A stretch of DNA of 31,256 nucleotides, taken from positions 1-31,256 of IMG/VR virus record IMGVR_UViG_3300021093_000248. One strand, written 5' to 3'. The DNA comes from a virus. The notes under the pieces were generated by a model. It had not been told where the DNA came from and ran no database searches. It saw only the letters and a program-made list of their open reading frames with translations. The translations under genes and the position numbers were made by a program. Positions 6,716-13,041 of the stretch are shown piece by piece. Numbering within the stretch: the first letter of the stretch is position 1; every line of letters starts with the position of its first letter.

Positions 6716-6876
6716 GGTACGCACCATGTAATTACGTGGCGTTATTGCGTACGCCAGGTGGTTTGCTGCAAAAAGCCACGATCATGGCAGATAGTATGAC
6801 CCAAGCGCACCATACAATCCGGGAACTATGGCCGGGCCTGAGGATGGTCAGATTGACGAAGGAGGATGACTGGTAG
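6712..6876 (+). CDS. Small protein, 54 aa
   Basis: A short gene overlapping the polymerase stop as ATGA, so almost certainly co-translated. The product begins MRYAPCNYVALLRTPGG and ends MVRLTKEDDW. Its pattern (beta strand, then MADSMTQAHHTIRELWPG helix, then strand) looks like a compact alpha/beta fold resembling the product of 7696-7947. Function unknown. Confidence 0.65.
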   Translation: MRYAPCNYVALLRTPGGLLQKATIMADSMTQAHHTIRELWPGLRMVRLTKEDDW

Positions 6877-7102
6877 CAATGTGAGTCTCATGAGTCCAAG
6901 GTCGAAGACCGGCCGGGAACTGGTGCTCCAGTGGCTCTATGACGAGATTCGGCGGGCTAAAACCGCCGATCTTCATAGGGCCGCTGCTTTTTTGGAGTGG
7001 GCCAGGGGGATTCGAGCCGGATGCGCCAAGCAACGAGGGAAGGCGCGGACGGCTGAAGCCAGTGGCTGGCGCAAGTATGTCGACGCCCCAGCGCGGTGGT
7101 AG
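6866..7102 (+). CDS. Hypothetical basic protein, 78 aa
   Basis: Basic and helical: SKTGRELVLQWLYDEIRRAK, then HRAAAFLEWARGI, then a Lys/Arg-rich tail. ATG 6866 directly abuts the GGAGG at 6861-6865, so GTG 6881 or ATG 6890 may be the true start. No family recognised; the charge suggests nucleic-acid contact. Confidence 0.55.
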   Translation: MTGSNVSLMSPRSKTGRELVLQWLYDEIRRAKTADLHRAAAFLEWARGIRAGCAKQRGKARTAEASGWRKYVDAPARW

Positions 7103-7115
7103 TGCTATTGTGTAG
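7103..7115 (+). promoter_or_regulatory. Extended -10 promoter, TGCTATTGT
   Basis: TGCTATTGT at 7103-7111 matches the extended -10 at 437 with one change. GCTATTGTGTAGC around it keeps the same dyad. The ATG of the next gene lies 22 bases downstream of the -10. Confidence 0.5.
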
Positions 7116-7133
7116 CAGAGTAGACCGTATGTT

Positions 7134-7388
7134 ATGCCGCTCCAGCACGGGAGGAAGTTGTACTGCCAGATTCTGTTGGACCAAAACCGGTATGCGTTGC
7201 TGGACCGGTTGGCTTCGCGGGAAGGCAAGCGCACCACGGCGTTGATGCGGGAGATGGTGTACATCATGCTGGAGAAGATGCTGCCGGCGTCGGAGTACAA
7301 GGCAGCTGAAGCAGCAGATAGGGCAGCGTGGGCGGATTCAGTAAAGCGGCGAGTAGAGGGGCGCCAGCGTTCCAAGGAAGACTCATGA
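7134..7388 (+). CDS. Ribbon-helix-helix-like protein, 84 aa
   Basis: KLYCQILLDQNRYALLDRLA followed by GKRTTALMREMVYIMLEKML is the strand-helix-turn-helix signature of Arc/CopG-type repressors; the tail is charged. It sits immediately behind its own dyad-containing promoter (7103), which suggests autoregulation. With the product of 1631-1882 there are two such proteins in the early region. Fold call is by sequence pattern. Confidence 0.65.
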   Translation: MPLQHGRKLYCQILLDQNRYALLDRLASREGKRTTALMREMVYIMLEKMLPASEYKAAEAADRAAWADSVKRRVEGRQRSKEDS

Positions 7389-7436
7389 GACGCAGTCACA
7401 AACTTTAATAAATCTGCGGCTTATTCAAGGTTTGGG

Positions 7437-7453
7437 CTACTGTTTCACAGTAG
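7437..7453 (+). promoter_or_regulatory. Perfect 7-3-7 dyad with -10 element
   Basis: CTACTGTTTCACAGTAG has perfect 7-base arms (CTACTGT / ACAGTAG) around TTC. TACTGT at 7438-7443 may be the -10. The next ATG is at 7469. This is the cleanest copy of the dyad family. Confidence 0.55.
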
Positions 7454-7468
7454 TTTCGGGGTAAGGCC

Positions 7469-7699
7469 ATGACGAGGTTTGTGGTAATGGCTGGTAGCCA
7501 GTACGTCACGGCAACGTACGAACAGACAGGAGATGGGATTGGGCTCACGTCCAACCAAGAGGATGCTGGATCGTGGGTCACTTATGAGCGGGCTGTCGAG
7601 GCGGCGCGAATTGTGGCTAAATGCCTCGGTGGTTTTGTTAGTGTCCATAGCGTTACTGAGCCCAACTACCCGAGAAGCTGGGCCGTCACACGCAAATGA
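7469..7699 (+). CDS. Hypothetical protein, 76 aa
   Basis: First gene after the 7437 dyad. It appears to be a small alpha/beta protein: strand (TRFVVMAGSQYVTATYE), helix (YERAVEAARIVAKCLG), strand (FVSVHSVTEP). No function recognised. Its end overlaps the next start as ATGA. Confidence 0.7.
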   Translation: MTRFVVMAGSQYVTATYEQTGDGIGLTSNQEDAGSWVTYERAVEAARIVAKCLGGFVSVHSVTEPNYPRSWAVTRK

Positions 7700-7947
7700 C
7701 AGAACGTTCCGGTGCAGATAACTACTTCGAGCTGGTTATTTGGTTGCCCGGTCAAGGTCCCATGCGGGATCTAGTCCGGGCTAAGACCATCCAGGAGGCA
7801 ATTCATTGGGCAAAATTCCGGTACAAAAATGCCAAAGTGGAGATTGCACAGCCTTCAGCCAAACCTGAACTGGCGCGGTCGCATACCAGTCCTGGGTTGT
7901 TGAAAAAACGCCACCTTAAAAACGCCAAGCAATCGCCTGAAAAATGA
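7696..7947 (+). CDS. Hypothetical protein, 83 aa
   Basis: N-terminal half reads strand (YFELVIWLPGQ), helix (TIQEAIHWAKFRYKNAKVEI), then a basic tail (LLKKRHLKNAKQS). Similar in layout to the 6712-6876 product. No family recognised. Both ends overlap neighbours as ATGA, so it is coupled on both sides. Confidence 0.7.
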   Translation: MTERSGADNYFELVIWLPGQGPMRDLVRAKTIQEAIHWAKFRYKNAKVEIAQPSAKPELARSHTSPGLLKKRHLKNAKQSPEK

Positions 7948-8108
7948 CTGAAAATGTTGTGCAGATCCGCCAGGAAGCGGTAGCTGAAGTTTTGCGCCAG
8001 CAAGCTAGGCAGGACAAGCTGGATTGGATGTACTTTGAGGATGGGCGTAACGAGCCTATGCACGAAATGCATAGCCTCTATACCGGGCTGGCTCAGTCGC
8101 GGTCGTAG
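7944..8108 (+). CDS. Small protein, 54 aa, last plus-strand early gene
   Basis: Starts MTENVVQIRQEAVAEVL at an ATGA overlap with the previous gene. It is helical and acidic, with a Met/His-rich segment (PMHEMHSLYTG). The last 16 bases overlap the convergent minus-strand gene ending at 8093. No function recognised. Confidence 0.6.
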   Translation: MTENVVQIRQEAVAEVLRQQARQDKLDWMYFEDGRNEPMHEMHSLYTGLAQSRS

Positions 8109-8308
8109 CCGCAGAGTTCGGAGAGGTTGTCGGCGGCTTCGTGGATGGCCCAATTCACCTTGGTGCGCTCCATGTGGTAGAGCGTGTTGAGGAGCAGGGC
8201 GGCTTCGAGGAGGCCGTTCCAGTCCTTTTGTTCGTAGCGCTGGCGGAGCCAACGGTCTTGGGCATTTTGGGTGAGCTGGTGCTCGACGGATTGTTCAAAG
8301 GGGCGCAT
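8093..8308 (-). CDS. Small protein, 71 aa
   Basis: Soluble and helical: MRPFEQSVEHQLTQNAQDRW, then YEQKDWNGLLEAALLLNTLY, ending in NLSELCGYDRD. It follows the C39-like peptidase by two bases and is the last gene of the leftward late cluster. I recall similar small proteins next to lysis genes of cyanophages, unverified. The 3' end meets the plus-strand gene tail to tail with 16 bases shared and no terminator between them. Confidence 0.65.
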   Translation of the reverse strand: MRPFEQSVEHQLTQNAQDRWLRQRYEQKDWNGLLEAALLLNTLYHMERTKVNWAIHEAADNLSELCGYDRD

Positions 8309-8310
8309 GG

Positions 8311-9036
8311 TTAGGCGGGGCGAATTTTCAGGTACCAGCCCGAATCCGGGCCGTCCACGAGCCAGCGCTTCAACCAGTTTTTGCGGGAATATGCAATTGC
8401 GGCGCCACCTTTATGGCTTGTATAGCCGCCGTTTACTAGATCGGCGTCTCCGTTTGGGTCGTTGTGGATGAAATGGGTTGGGGTGAAGCCGGTGACGACG
8501 CTCCAGTGGCCACCGCCTGTGGGTTTGTCGACAGGACCTTTGTGGAGCCAGCCGACTGGAGTGGGATAGCCCATGCGGATTTCGGATTCCAAGGTTTCCA
8601 CGGTGCCCTCCATCTCGAAGGTGGCGCGGAGTCCCAGGGTTTTTAGGGCCAAGATTTGGGCTTTGGGGTCGGTGGTGTCGCCGAATTGGCGGCGGATGCG
8701 GTTGTATTCGTGGTCGCCGCTGATCTTGCCCCAGTAGCGGGCAACCATGGCGCAGCTGGAGCTGAAGCACTCGCGGTAGCCGGTAGGACCGTTGTCGAGT
8801 TGGTACTCGTAGCCGACTTTGAGGTTGACGCTGGTGGCGGTCTCGTCACGGCGACTGTGGTCTGGTTCGGTTTGTTTGCCTGAGACGCTCCAGGTTTTGA
8901 ACCAGCTTTGGTTGCGGCCGAGAATATGCGGATTGGCCTTGTTGATGGCAAATTCCAGCTCAGTCACGGCCGCCATTTGATGCGGTAGTCCCTTGTAGTA
9001 CCGGAACAGATCAATTAGGCGGATCGGGTTGTTCAC
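8311..9036 (-). CDS. C39-like cysteine peptidase, candidate endolysin, 241 aa
   Basis: A papain-fold domain of the C39_2 type is suggested by RECFSSSCAMVARYW (Cys90 aligns with the catalytic Cys), GHWSVVTGF (His177) and HNDP (Asp193). The N-terminal 60 residues (NPIRLIDLFRYYKGLPHQ and on to WFKTWS) form a separate module that may bind cell wall. No signal peptide. With small membrane proteins beside it and no other lysozyme or amidase in the window, it is the best candidate for the cell-wall-degrading enzyme. GTG 9036 is chosen over GTG 9069 because the upstream gene runs to 9011; the start remains uncertain. Confidence 0.65.
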   Translation of the reverse strand: MNNPIRLIDLFRYYKGLPHQMAAVTELEFAINKANPHILGRNQSWFKTWSVSGKQTEPDHSRRDETATSVNLKVGYEYQLDNGPTGYRECFSSSCAMVARYWGKISGDHEYNRIRRQFGDTTDPKAQILALKTLGLRATFEMEGTVETLESEIRMGYPTPVGWLHKGPVDKPTGGGHWSVVTGFTPTHFIHNDPNGDADLVNGGYTSHKGGAAIAYSRKNWLKRWLVDGPDSGWYLKIRPA

Positions 9037-9208
9037 GGCTCCAGGGGGCGTGGATTGACATAGCACCACCTAGGAGGCGGCTGTCACCAGTTTGCAATGC
9101 ATCGTCAATGGGATGTTCCACCACAATGGGAGGAAGGGTATTGGGCGGTTGGGCAGCGTGCCAGTCGGCTTCGGCGCGTGTGATCTCAAGTGAGACCTTG
9201 GCGCTCAG
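9011..9208 (-). CDS. Overlapping small gene with probable CTG start, 65 aa
   Basis: The frame reads SAKVSLEITRAEADWHAAQ, then PPNTLPPIVVEHPID, and on to a TGA at 9011. There is no ATG, GTG or TTG near its beginning. CTG at 9208-9206 overlaps the upstream TGA as CTGA, mimicking the ATGA couplings used elsewhere here, with AAGGGA upstream. ATT earlier in the frame is another possibility. The composition and lack of stops look coding. It overlaps the peptidase start by 26 bases. Function unknown. Confidence 0.5.
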   Translation of the reverse strand: MSAKVSLEITRAEADWHAAQPPNTLPPIVVEHPIDDALQTGDSRLLGGAMSIHAPWSREQPDPPN

Positions 9209-9345
9209 CGCTTTTTTCCCTTCAAGGAATACAGGATTTGCAATACCAGTTGAAGGATGCTATTGCTTTTGAGCGGGCTGATAGCAATCAGCTCGGAAAC
9301 AGCAGCAATGATGATCCAGAAGGCTGGATGGTTGACGAAGTCCAT
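9205..9345 (-). CDS. Small membrane protein, 46 aa, holin candidate
   Basis: Starts MDFVNHPAFWIIIAAVSELI with a hydrophobic helix at about residues 8-22. This is followed by a second amphipathic or hydrophobic stretch (NSILQLVLQILYSL) and a basic end (KGKKR). A short protein with one or two membrane helices next to a peptidase gene fits a holin or antiholin. It is too short for any domain assignment. Confidence 0.6.
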   Translation of the reverse strand: MDFVNHPAFWIIIAAVSELIAISPLKSNSILQLVLQILYSLKGKKR

Positions 9346-9421
9346 GGAAGCAAAAAAGAGTGCTTTGTGTAAGTCTAGAGTGCGTGGCTAGCTATGTCAT
9401 GCGCCAGTGCTGCAGTAATCG

Positions 9422-9436
9422 CTACATTTTATGTAA
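9422..9436 (+). promoter_or_regulatory. Dyad and possible promoter for the HNH gene
   Basis: TACATTTTATGTA at 9423-9435 is a perfect 5-3-5 palindrome, preceded by GC as in the other GCTAC sites. TACATT may act as the -10. The HNH start is at 9449, so any mRNA leader would be very short. Confidence 0.35.
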
Positions 9437-9448
9437 TGGTGCGTTTGC

Positions 9449-9760
9449 ATGGATACGCACACCGATGGAACAGAATTTTTTAATAAACGGGAGGTTAAGG
9501 CCCGTTTTAGGGAGCACATTTTGAATTTTTGGGGAAATAAGTGTGCATACTGCAGAGAACCGTTGGGTAGATCTGGCACATTAGATCATGTGCGGCCCAA
9601 GTCAAAGGGTGGAAAAACGAGGCGTTCCAATCTTGTAGCTTGCTGTTATAGCTGCAATATGAGGAAGGGCTCGAATGTTGATTGGCTTGACTGGTTCAGG
9701 ATGCAGGAGTTTTGGGAGCCCCACCTGGAAGATGCGATAAGGTTATGGATTAGTCAGTAG
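9449..9760 (+). CDS. HNH endonuclease, 103 aa
   Basis: A zinc-bound HNH nuclease: C32-x2-C35 (CAYC) and C66-x2-C69 (CYSC) hold the metal, with D46-H47 (LDHVRPKSKGG), N61 and N70 forming the active-site pattern. It cuts DNA. It is the only plus-strand gene inside the minus-strand late region, sitting between small lysis-region genes, which suggests a free-standing homing-type mobile gene. A packaging-associated HNH protein is the alternative, but those usually lie beside terminase. The tail overlaps the convergent neighbour by 11 bases. Confidence 0.85.
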   Translation: MDTHTDGTEFFNKREVKARFREHILNFWGNKCAYCREPLGRSGTLDHVRPKSKGGKTRRSNLVACCYSCNMRKGSNVDWLDWFRMQEFWEPHLEDAIRLWISQ

Positions 9761-9932
9761 GTTTGTTCCAGCCGGCGCCTTCGGCGTACATGTAGGCGAT
9801 GTATTCGTCTTCGGCGTAACGGCAGATACTACCTTTGCACATGCGGTAGTAGGTGTGGCCGAACTCGTCTTCAAGTTGTTCGATCGTGAAGCCTTGGCCG
9901 AGATCGACGATGCTGACAACGTTGGAGGACAT
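9750..9932 (-). CDS. Hypothetical protein, 60 aa
   Basis: Starts MSSNVVSIVDLGQGFTIEQL and contains DEFGHTYYRMCKGSICRYAEDEYIAYM, a small beta-rich acidic protein with two cysteines that may pair. A longer open frame to 10004 overlaps the upstream gene and is not used. Located just downstream of the membrane/coiled-coil protein at 9941. No function recognised. Confidence 0.6.
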   Translation of the reverse strand: MSSNVVSIVDLGQGFTIEQLEDEFGHTYYRMCKGSICRYAEDEYIAYMYAEGAGWNKPTD

Positions 9933-9940
9933 GATTCCGC

Positions 9941-10189
9941 TCAAAAGCCAGCTTTTTGGTAGCCGATTTCGAGCTGGCGCACACGTGAGTCGAGAGAAGC
10001 CCATTGCTGGCGGTTATCGCTTTTGATTTCTACTACGTCGGAAGCAATCTGGCTCATTCTTTCATCGAGACGGGCAAAATTGGCTTGTTGTTGCAGAAAC
10101 AAGCCAGTCGCACCAACGATTATGGGCGCAGAAACACCAATAAGGATCTTGCCAATGATGGAGCCGTCTGGCTCGCGCTCGGATTGCAT
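9941..10189 (-). CDS. Membrane-anchored coiled-coil protein, 82 aa
   Basis: A short charged N-terminus (QSEREPDG) is followed by a membrane helix at about residues 10-29 (IIGKILIGVSAPIIVGATGL). A heptad-like helix follows (FARLDERMSQIASDVVEIKS and on to SLDSRVRQLEIGY). This layout resembles XhlA-like or spanin-like lysis helpers, or the small coiled-coil membrane proteins found next to phage lysins. ATG 10189 is used; TTG 10198 has a better-spaced AGGT. The role in lysis is inferred from shape and location. Confidence 0.6.
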   Translation of the reverse strand: MQSEREPDGSIIGKILIGVSAPIIVGATGLFLQQQANFARLDERMSQIASDVVEIKSDNRQQWASLDSRVRQLEIGYQKAGF

Positions 10190-10215
10190 CGTTGGCAAGG
10201 TGACCTGTACTTAGA

Positions 10216-10371
10216 TTAGCTGCTCTGATCCATTTGTTGAAGGCGCTCGTATGGGTCAGGCATCCCTTTGAGAATTGCCAAAGCCCTGCGATAGTAATGG
10301 TTGTCGGTTTTTCCGGCCGCTTCGAGCGCGGTTTTTATTTTGCGCCAGTTGTCCAGAGTTTGCGGGTCCAT
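10216..10371 (-). CDS. Small protein, 51 aa
   Basis: Starts MDPQTLDNWRKIKTALEAAG and continues as a second helix (YYRRALAILKGMPDPYERL). It overlaps the upstream TAA by one base (TAATG). I recall very similar short proteins in cyanophage structural regions, without known function; that resemblance is from memory. Confidence 0.65.
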   Translation of the reverse strand: MDPQTLDNWRKIKTALEAAGKTDNHYYRRALAILKGMPDPYERLQQMDQSS

Positions 10372-10520
10372 TAGTTGCCTTGCCCGCGATACCGCTTGCG
10401 GCGGCCGTTGCGGCTGGATGCTCCAAGGTGAGTGTGGAGCGAGCGGCCTTGCCGGGTCTTTTTGGGCGGACCCGGCTGGTGCTCGATCGCCTTGACGCCT
10501 TGCTTGGATTTAACGGCCAT
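10371..10520 (-). CDS. Small very basic protein, 49 aa
   Basis: Starts MAVKSKQGVKAIEHQPG, continues PPKKTRQGRS and ends RRKRYRGQGN. Almost no acidic residues, no hydrophobic core, so probably an extended nucleic-acid-binding peptide, like a small ribosomal or virion DNA-binding protein. It is in a tight group of three short genes downstream of the fibres. Not to be confused with the out-of-frame open stretch 10256-10564 on the same strand. Confidence 0.65.
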   Translation of the reverse strand: MAVKSKQGVKAIEHQPGPPKKTRQGRSLHTHLGASSRNGRRKRYRGQGN

Positions 10521-10560
10521 GGGTGATAATCCAGTGTGCGGTCAGCCTTTAACAAGGCGG

Positions 10561-10722
10561 TCACGGCAGCGGCACGCTTCGTTCGTCATCTTCGTCTCGG
10601 CAGGGATCGACGTAGCCCCAGCGGCCCCAGTAACCGCGCCAGCGGGTATCCGTGTTGACCCAGCGGATGTTGCCGATCTTGCCGGCGTGGCTGCAGACGT
10701 AGATAAAGGGAAGCTCAGTCAT
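10561..10722 (-). CDS. Small Trp-rich protein, 53 aa
   Basis: Starts MTELPFIYVCSHAGKIGN, then IRWVNTDTRWRGYWGRWGY, then an acidic stretch (CRDEDDERS). The strand-rich, tryptophan-rich core suggests a compact beta fold. No family recognised. It follows the 10737 gene by 14 bases. Confidence 0.6.
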   Translation of the reverse strand: MTELPFIYVCSHAGKIGNIRWVNTDTRWRGYWGRWGYVDPCRDEDDERSVPLP

Positions 10723-10736
10723 TGAAGTGGCTGGAA

Positions 10737-11156
10737 CTAATCAAGCCCGAGAGCTGCCTTGATCTCGTCAGGGCTGGCAGCAGCTTCAATTTCTGCCTGC
10801 ACCTGGGCGTACTTGTCGCGGATCAGTTGGCGACCAGCTTCAGCAGCGGTGGCATCCATGCCAGGAAGTTGCAGCGAGATCACACGGTCCAGCGGGGCGA
10901 ACTCCTCAGCACGTTGGGCGCGGCGTTTGTCGTGACCGATCTCTTTGGCATGGTCGAGGTCCACTTCCACGGCGGCACCGTTGGCGACCCACGCACCACG
11001 GAAGGTGCGATCACTGGGGATGGCGTCGTCTTCGACGATCTCGTAGGCCACGCCTTCAGGCACATCCTTAGCGGCGACTTCTTCGATGCTCAGCTCACCG
11101 GTGGGGATGATGACGCTGACGCCGCCGGATTCGTTTTGGTAAATGATTCGTGTCAT
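10737..11156 (-). CDS. Fibre-associated small protein, 139 aa
   Basis: Starts MTRIIYQNESGGVSVIIP and contains IPSDRTFRGAWVANG. The second half is a charged helix pair (LPGMDATAAEAGRQLIRDKY and on to ASPDEIKAALGLD). Proteins of this kind commonly follow phage tail-fibre genes and are thought to act as assembly chaperones or fibre accessory proteins; here it directly follows the fibre at 11166. Ribosome site for the upstream gene and short spacing indicate one transcript. Confidence 0.6.
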   Translation of the reverse strand: MTRIIYQNESGGVSVIIPTGELSIEEVAAKDVPEGVAYEIVEDDAIPSDRTFRGAWVANGAAVEVDLDHAKEIGHDKRRAQRAEEFAPLDRVISLQLPGMDATAAEAGRQLIRDKYAQVQAEIEAAASPDEIKAALGLD

Positions 11157-11165
11157 GGGGTTACC

Positions 11166-11822
11166 TCAGCGGAAGACAGCAATACCGACATAAGAAACAT
11201 CATAAAATGCTGTATTTTGGAACATTGTCGTTAACCTTACCGCAGTTGTTGTAGGGACATGCGCTGCTCTGTTTTGACTTACATTGATCAGATTATCGTT
11301 CCCATCTCCAGCACATCCAACAGTTGTATAGTTCACATCCGCCAATGCCGTCGTGAAGTTCACCGTATAGTCGCCCGTTCCGTTGTCCGTAATGCTGCTG
11401 ACGTTGTAGCTGGCGCGGATTGCCACGGCGCCGGTGCCGTTGAAGTTGACCCAGGCGCGGCAGGTCTGCCCACCAATTACAGCCGGGCTGACAACCTTAT
11501 TGGCCGCATAGAATGTGACAGGAGCGCTGCTCAGTGTTGCGTTGGCGTTGGCGCTTAATGTGACGGAAGTGCTAACGATTGTGCTTACTGTGGTGCCGGG
11601 CGTGATGCCCTGACCCACCACATACATGCCAGCGACAATGCCAGTGGCTGATGCGACTGTCAGGCTGGTGGTGCCAGAGGTGACGCTGCCGGTGGTATTG
11701 ACGCCTGTAATGTCGCTGGTGCCGGCCATTGCTGCCCCAGTCACCGTGCCATCAGAGGCAAGCACGAGGTTGGCGCTACTGGCCGATCCGTGCTGGATGT
11801 TTGTGGTCTTCAGCGTAGACAC
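11166..11822 (-). CDS. Short tail fibre, fourth of the series, 218 aa
   Basis: N-terminus MSTLKTTNIQHGSASSANLV is a typical attachment segment. Residues about 45-108 form a Thr/Ser/Val-rich beta repeat (TSLTVASATGIVAGMYVVG). The C-terminal head starts near CRAWVNFNGTGAVAIRASYN and includes NVSSITDNGTGDYTVNFTTA, a receptor-binding head module common in phage fibres. Expected as a trimer on the tail tip or baseplate. It lies between two small chaperone-like genes. Confidence 0.75.
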   Translation of the reverse strand: MSTLKTTNIQHGSASSANLVLASDGTVTGAAMAGTSDITGVNTTGSVTSGTTSLTVASATGIVAGMYVVGQGITPGTTVSTIVSTSVTLSANANATLSSAPVTFYAANKVVSPAVIGGQTCRAWVNFNGTGAVAIRASYNVSSITDNGTGDYTVNFTTALADVNYTTVGCAGDGNDNLINVSQNRAAHVPTTTAVRLTTMFQNTAFYDVSYVGIAVFR

Positions 11823-12086
11823 TTAGTTCACCTCCTCATTGGGGTAGGGAAAGCGAGCACGAATGTCAGCGACAGTAGACTGCCACTCTTCGATGGTTGC
11901 CTCGCCGCGCTGCGCTTTGAAGAACAGCGGGTCGGCTTCACTGACGTAGGCGGCGGCTCGTGCTGCTCGCTGCTGCTCGACAGTTGGCACCGACACTGGG
12001 CGGTTTTGGATTTCTGCAATCTCGGCGGGGGTCAGTGGGACGACCTTCTGCTCGCCTGTGATGACGTTGACTTCAATGCGTTCCAT
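11823..12086 (-). CDS. Fibre chaperone-like protein, 87 aa
   Basis: Starts MERIEVNVITGEQKVVPLTP, then RAAAYVSEADPLFFKAQRGE and a WQSTVADIRARFPYP ending. The EADPLFFKAQRGEA...W...IRARFPYP pattern is common in small proteins next to phage tail fibres. Immediately downstream of the fibre 12089 (two-base gap) and upstream of the fibre 11166. Chaperone function is inferred from context. Confidence 0.65.
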   Translation of the reverse strand: MERIEVNVITGEQKVVPLTPAEIAEIQNRPVSVPTVEQQRAARAAAYVSEADPLFFKAQRGEATIEEWQSTVADIRARFPYPNEEVN

Positions 12087-12088
12087 AA

Positions 12089-12724
12089 TCAGCCCTCGTA
12101 GAGAATGTTGATGGTCCCGGCGTCAAAGGTGTCGGTGCCGTTGACGGTGGTGATGCGTACTCGGTCAAGGGTCCCTCCAAGAGCTATTGACGTTCCACCA
12201 AAATTGGCGGCATTGCCATCAGATCGACCGGTTACTTGACTGCAAATCCAGTTATTTGAGCCGAGTAATGTTAAAACCGCGTGGCCATGGCTGATTACAG
12301 ACGCAGCGTTGGTGCCAGTAATAAGAAGTCCACTCGTGTTGGTTGTACCAAAAACAAAGTTACCTGCTTGACAGGCAATGCCTGAGCCAACATATCCGCT
12401 TGAAACTACACCGCCTGATGTTCCCAATCTTAATAAAAGAAGGCTGCTTCCGTTGGTACTCACCCCGTCAAGCATCACCGTCACCCTCTTCACCCAACTC
12501 GGAATCCCAGTAAAGTCAATGCTGGTGCCGCTGGTGGAGGCAACGGAGGTGCCGCTAGTAATGGTTCCGCCTTGAATGGTCTTATTGGTCAGTGTCTGTG
12601 TGCCATCTGTGGTAACAATCGTCCCACCCGTGCCAGGCAGCGTGAAGGTCTGATCGCCTGCGACGGCTGGTGCGTCGATCTGGCTGTAGCCCGATGTCGA
12701 GCCATTGAGGCGTAAGGGGCTCAT
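12089..12724 (-). CDS. Short tail fibre, third of the series, 211 aa
   Basis: N-terminus MSPLRLNGSTSGYSQIDAPA and TFTLPGTGGTIVTTDGTQTL (shaft-like repeat), then a head with GIPSWVKRVTVMLDGVSTNG and the ending ITTVNGTDTFDAGTINILYE, seen in many phage fibres. ATG 12724 overlaps the upstream stop as ATGA; a start at 12772 lies inside that gene and is rejected. Receptor-binding candidate. Confidence 0.75.
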   Translation of the reverse strand: MSPLRLNGSTSGYSQIDAPAVAGDQTFTLPGTGGTIVTTDGTQTLTNKTIQGGTITSGTSVASTSGTSIDFTGIPSWVKRVTVMLDGVSTNGSSLLLLRLGTSGGVVSSGYVGSGIACQAGNFVFGTTNTSGLLITGTNAASVISHGHAVLTLLGSNNWICSQVTGRSDGNAANFGGTSIALGGTLDRVRITTVNGTDTFDAGTINILYEG

Positions 12725-13041
12725 GGTGTCACCTCCAGGGGCTTGGGATACTTGGCTTTGACAGCAGTACAAGCTGCGTAATAGGCGTCCAGCTTGCTGG
12801 TGTCACCCTCTGATGCCCAGTACAAGGCGTCCGCTAGCTCGGTAACTGGCGGATACTCAGGAGCACGTTGCCTTTGGTAGGCAGTGGCATTGGCTTCCGC
12901 TTCAATCTCGGCTGCAGCTTTGTTAACCCTGGCTTGATCCAGCTCGACCTGATTGCCGTTGGCGTCGAAGGCTCCAGTGCCATCGTCAATCGTGACGACG
13001 TTGGGATAAGCCTTGCGGATAGCTTCGTGATTGAATGTCAT
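12721..13041 (-). CDS. Fibre chaperone-like protein, 106 aa
   Basis: Starts MTFNHEAIRKAYPNVVTIDD; the end LADALYWASEGDTSKLDAYY then AACTAVKAKYPK is an XkdW-like pattern. It is coupled by 4-base overlaps to fibres on both sides (13038 upstream, 12724 downstream). Likely an assembly helper or minor tail component. Confidence 0.65.
   Translation of the reverse strand: MTFNHEAIRKAYPNVVTIDDGTGAFDANGNQVELDQARVNKAAAEIEAEANATAYQRQRAPEYPPVTELADALYWASEGDTSKLDAYYAACTAVKAKYPKPLEVTP

Noticed and set aside
10256-10564. 102-codon minus-strand frame between fibre helper and small genes
   Set aside because: It lies out of frame over two better short genes (10371-10520 and 10216-10371) that have tight start-stop overlaps and protein-like composition.
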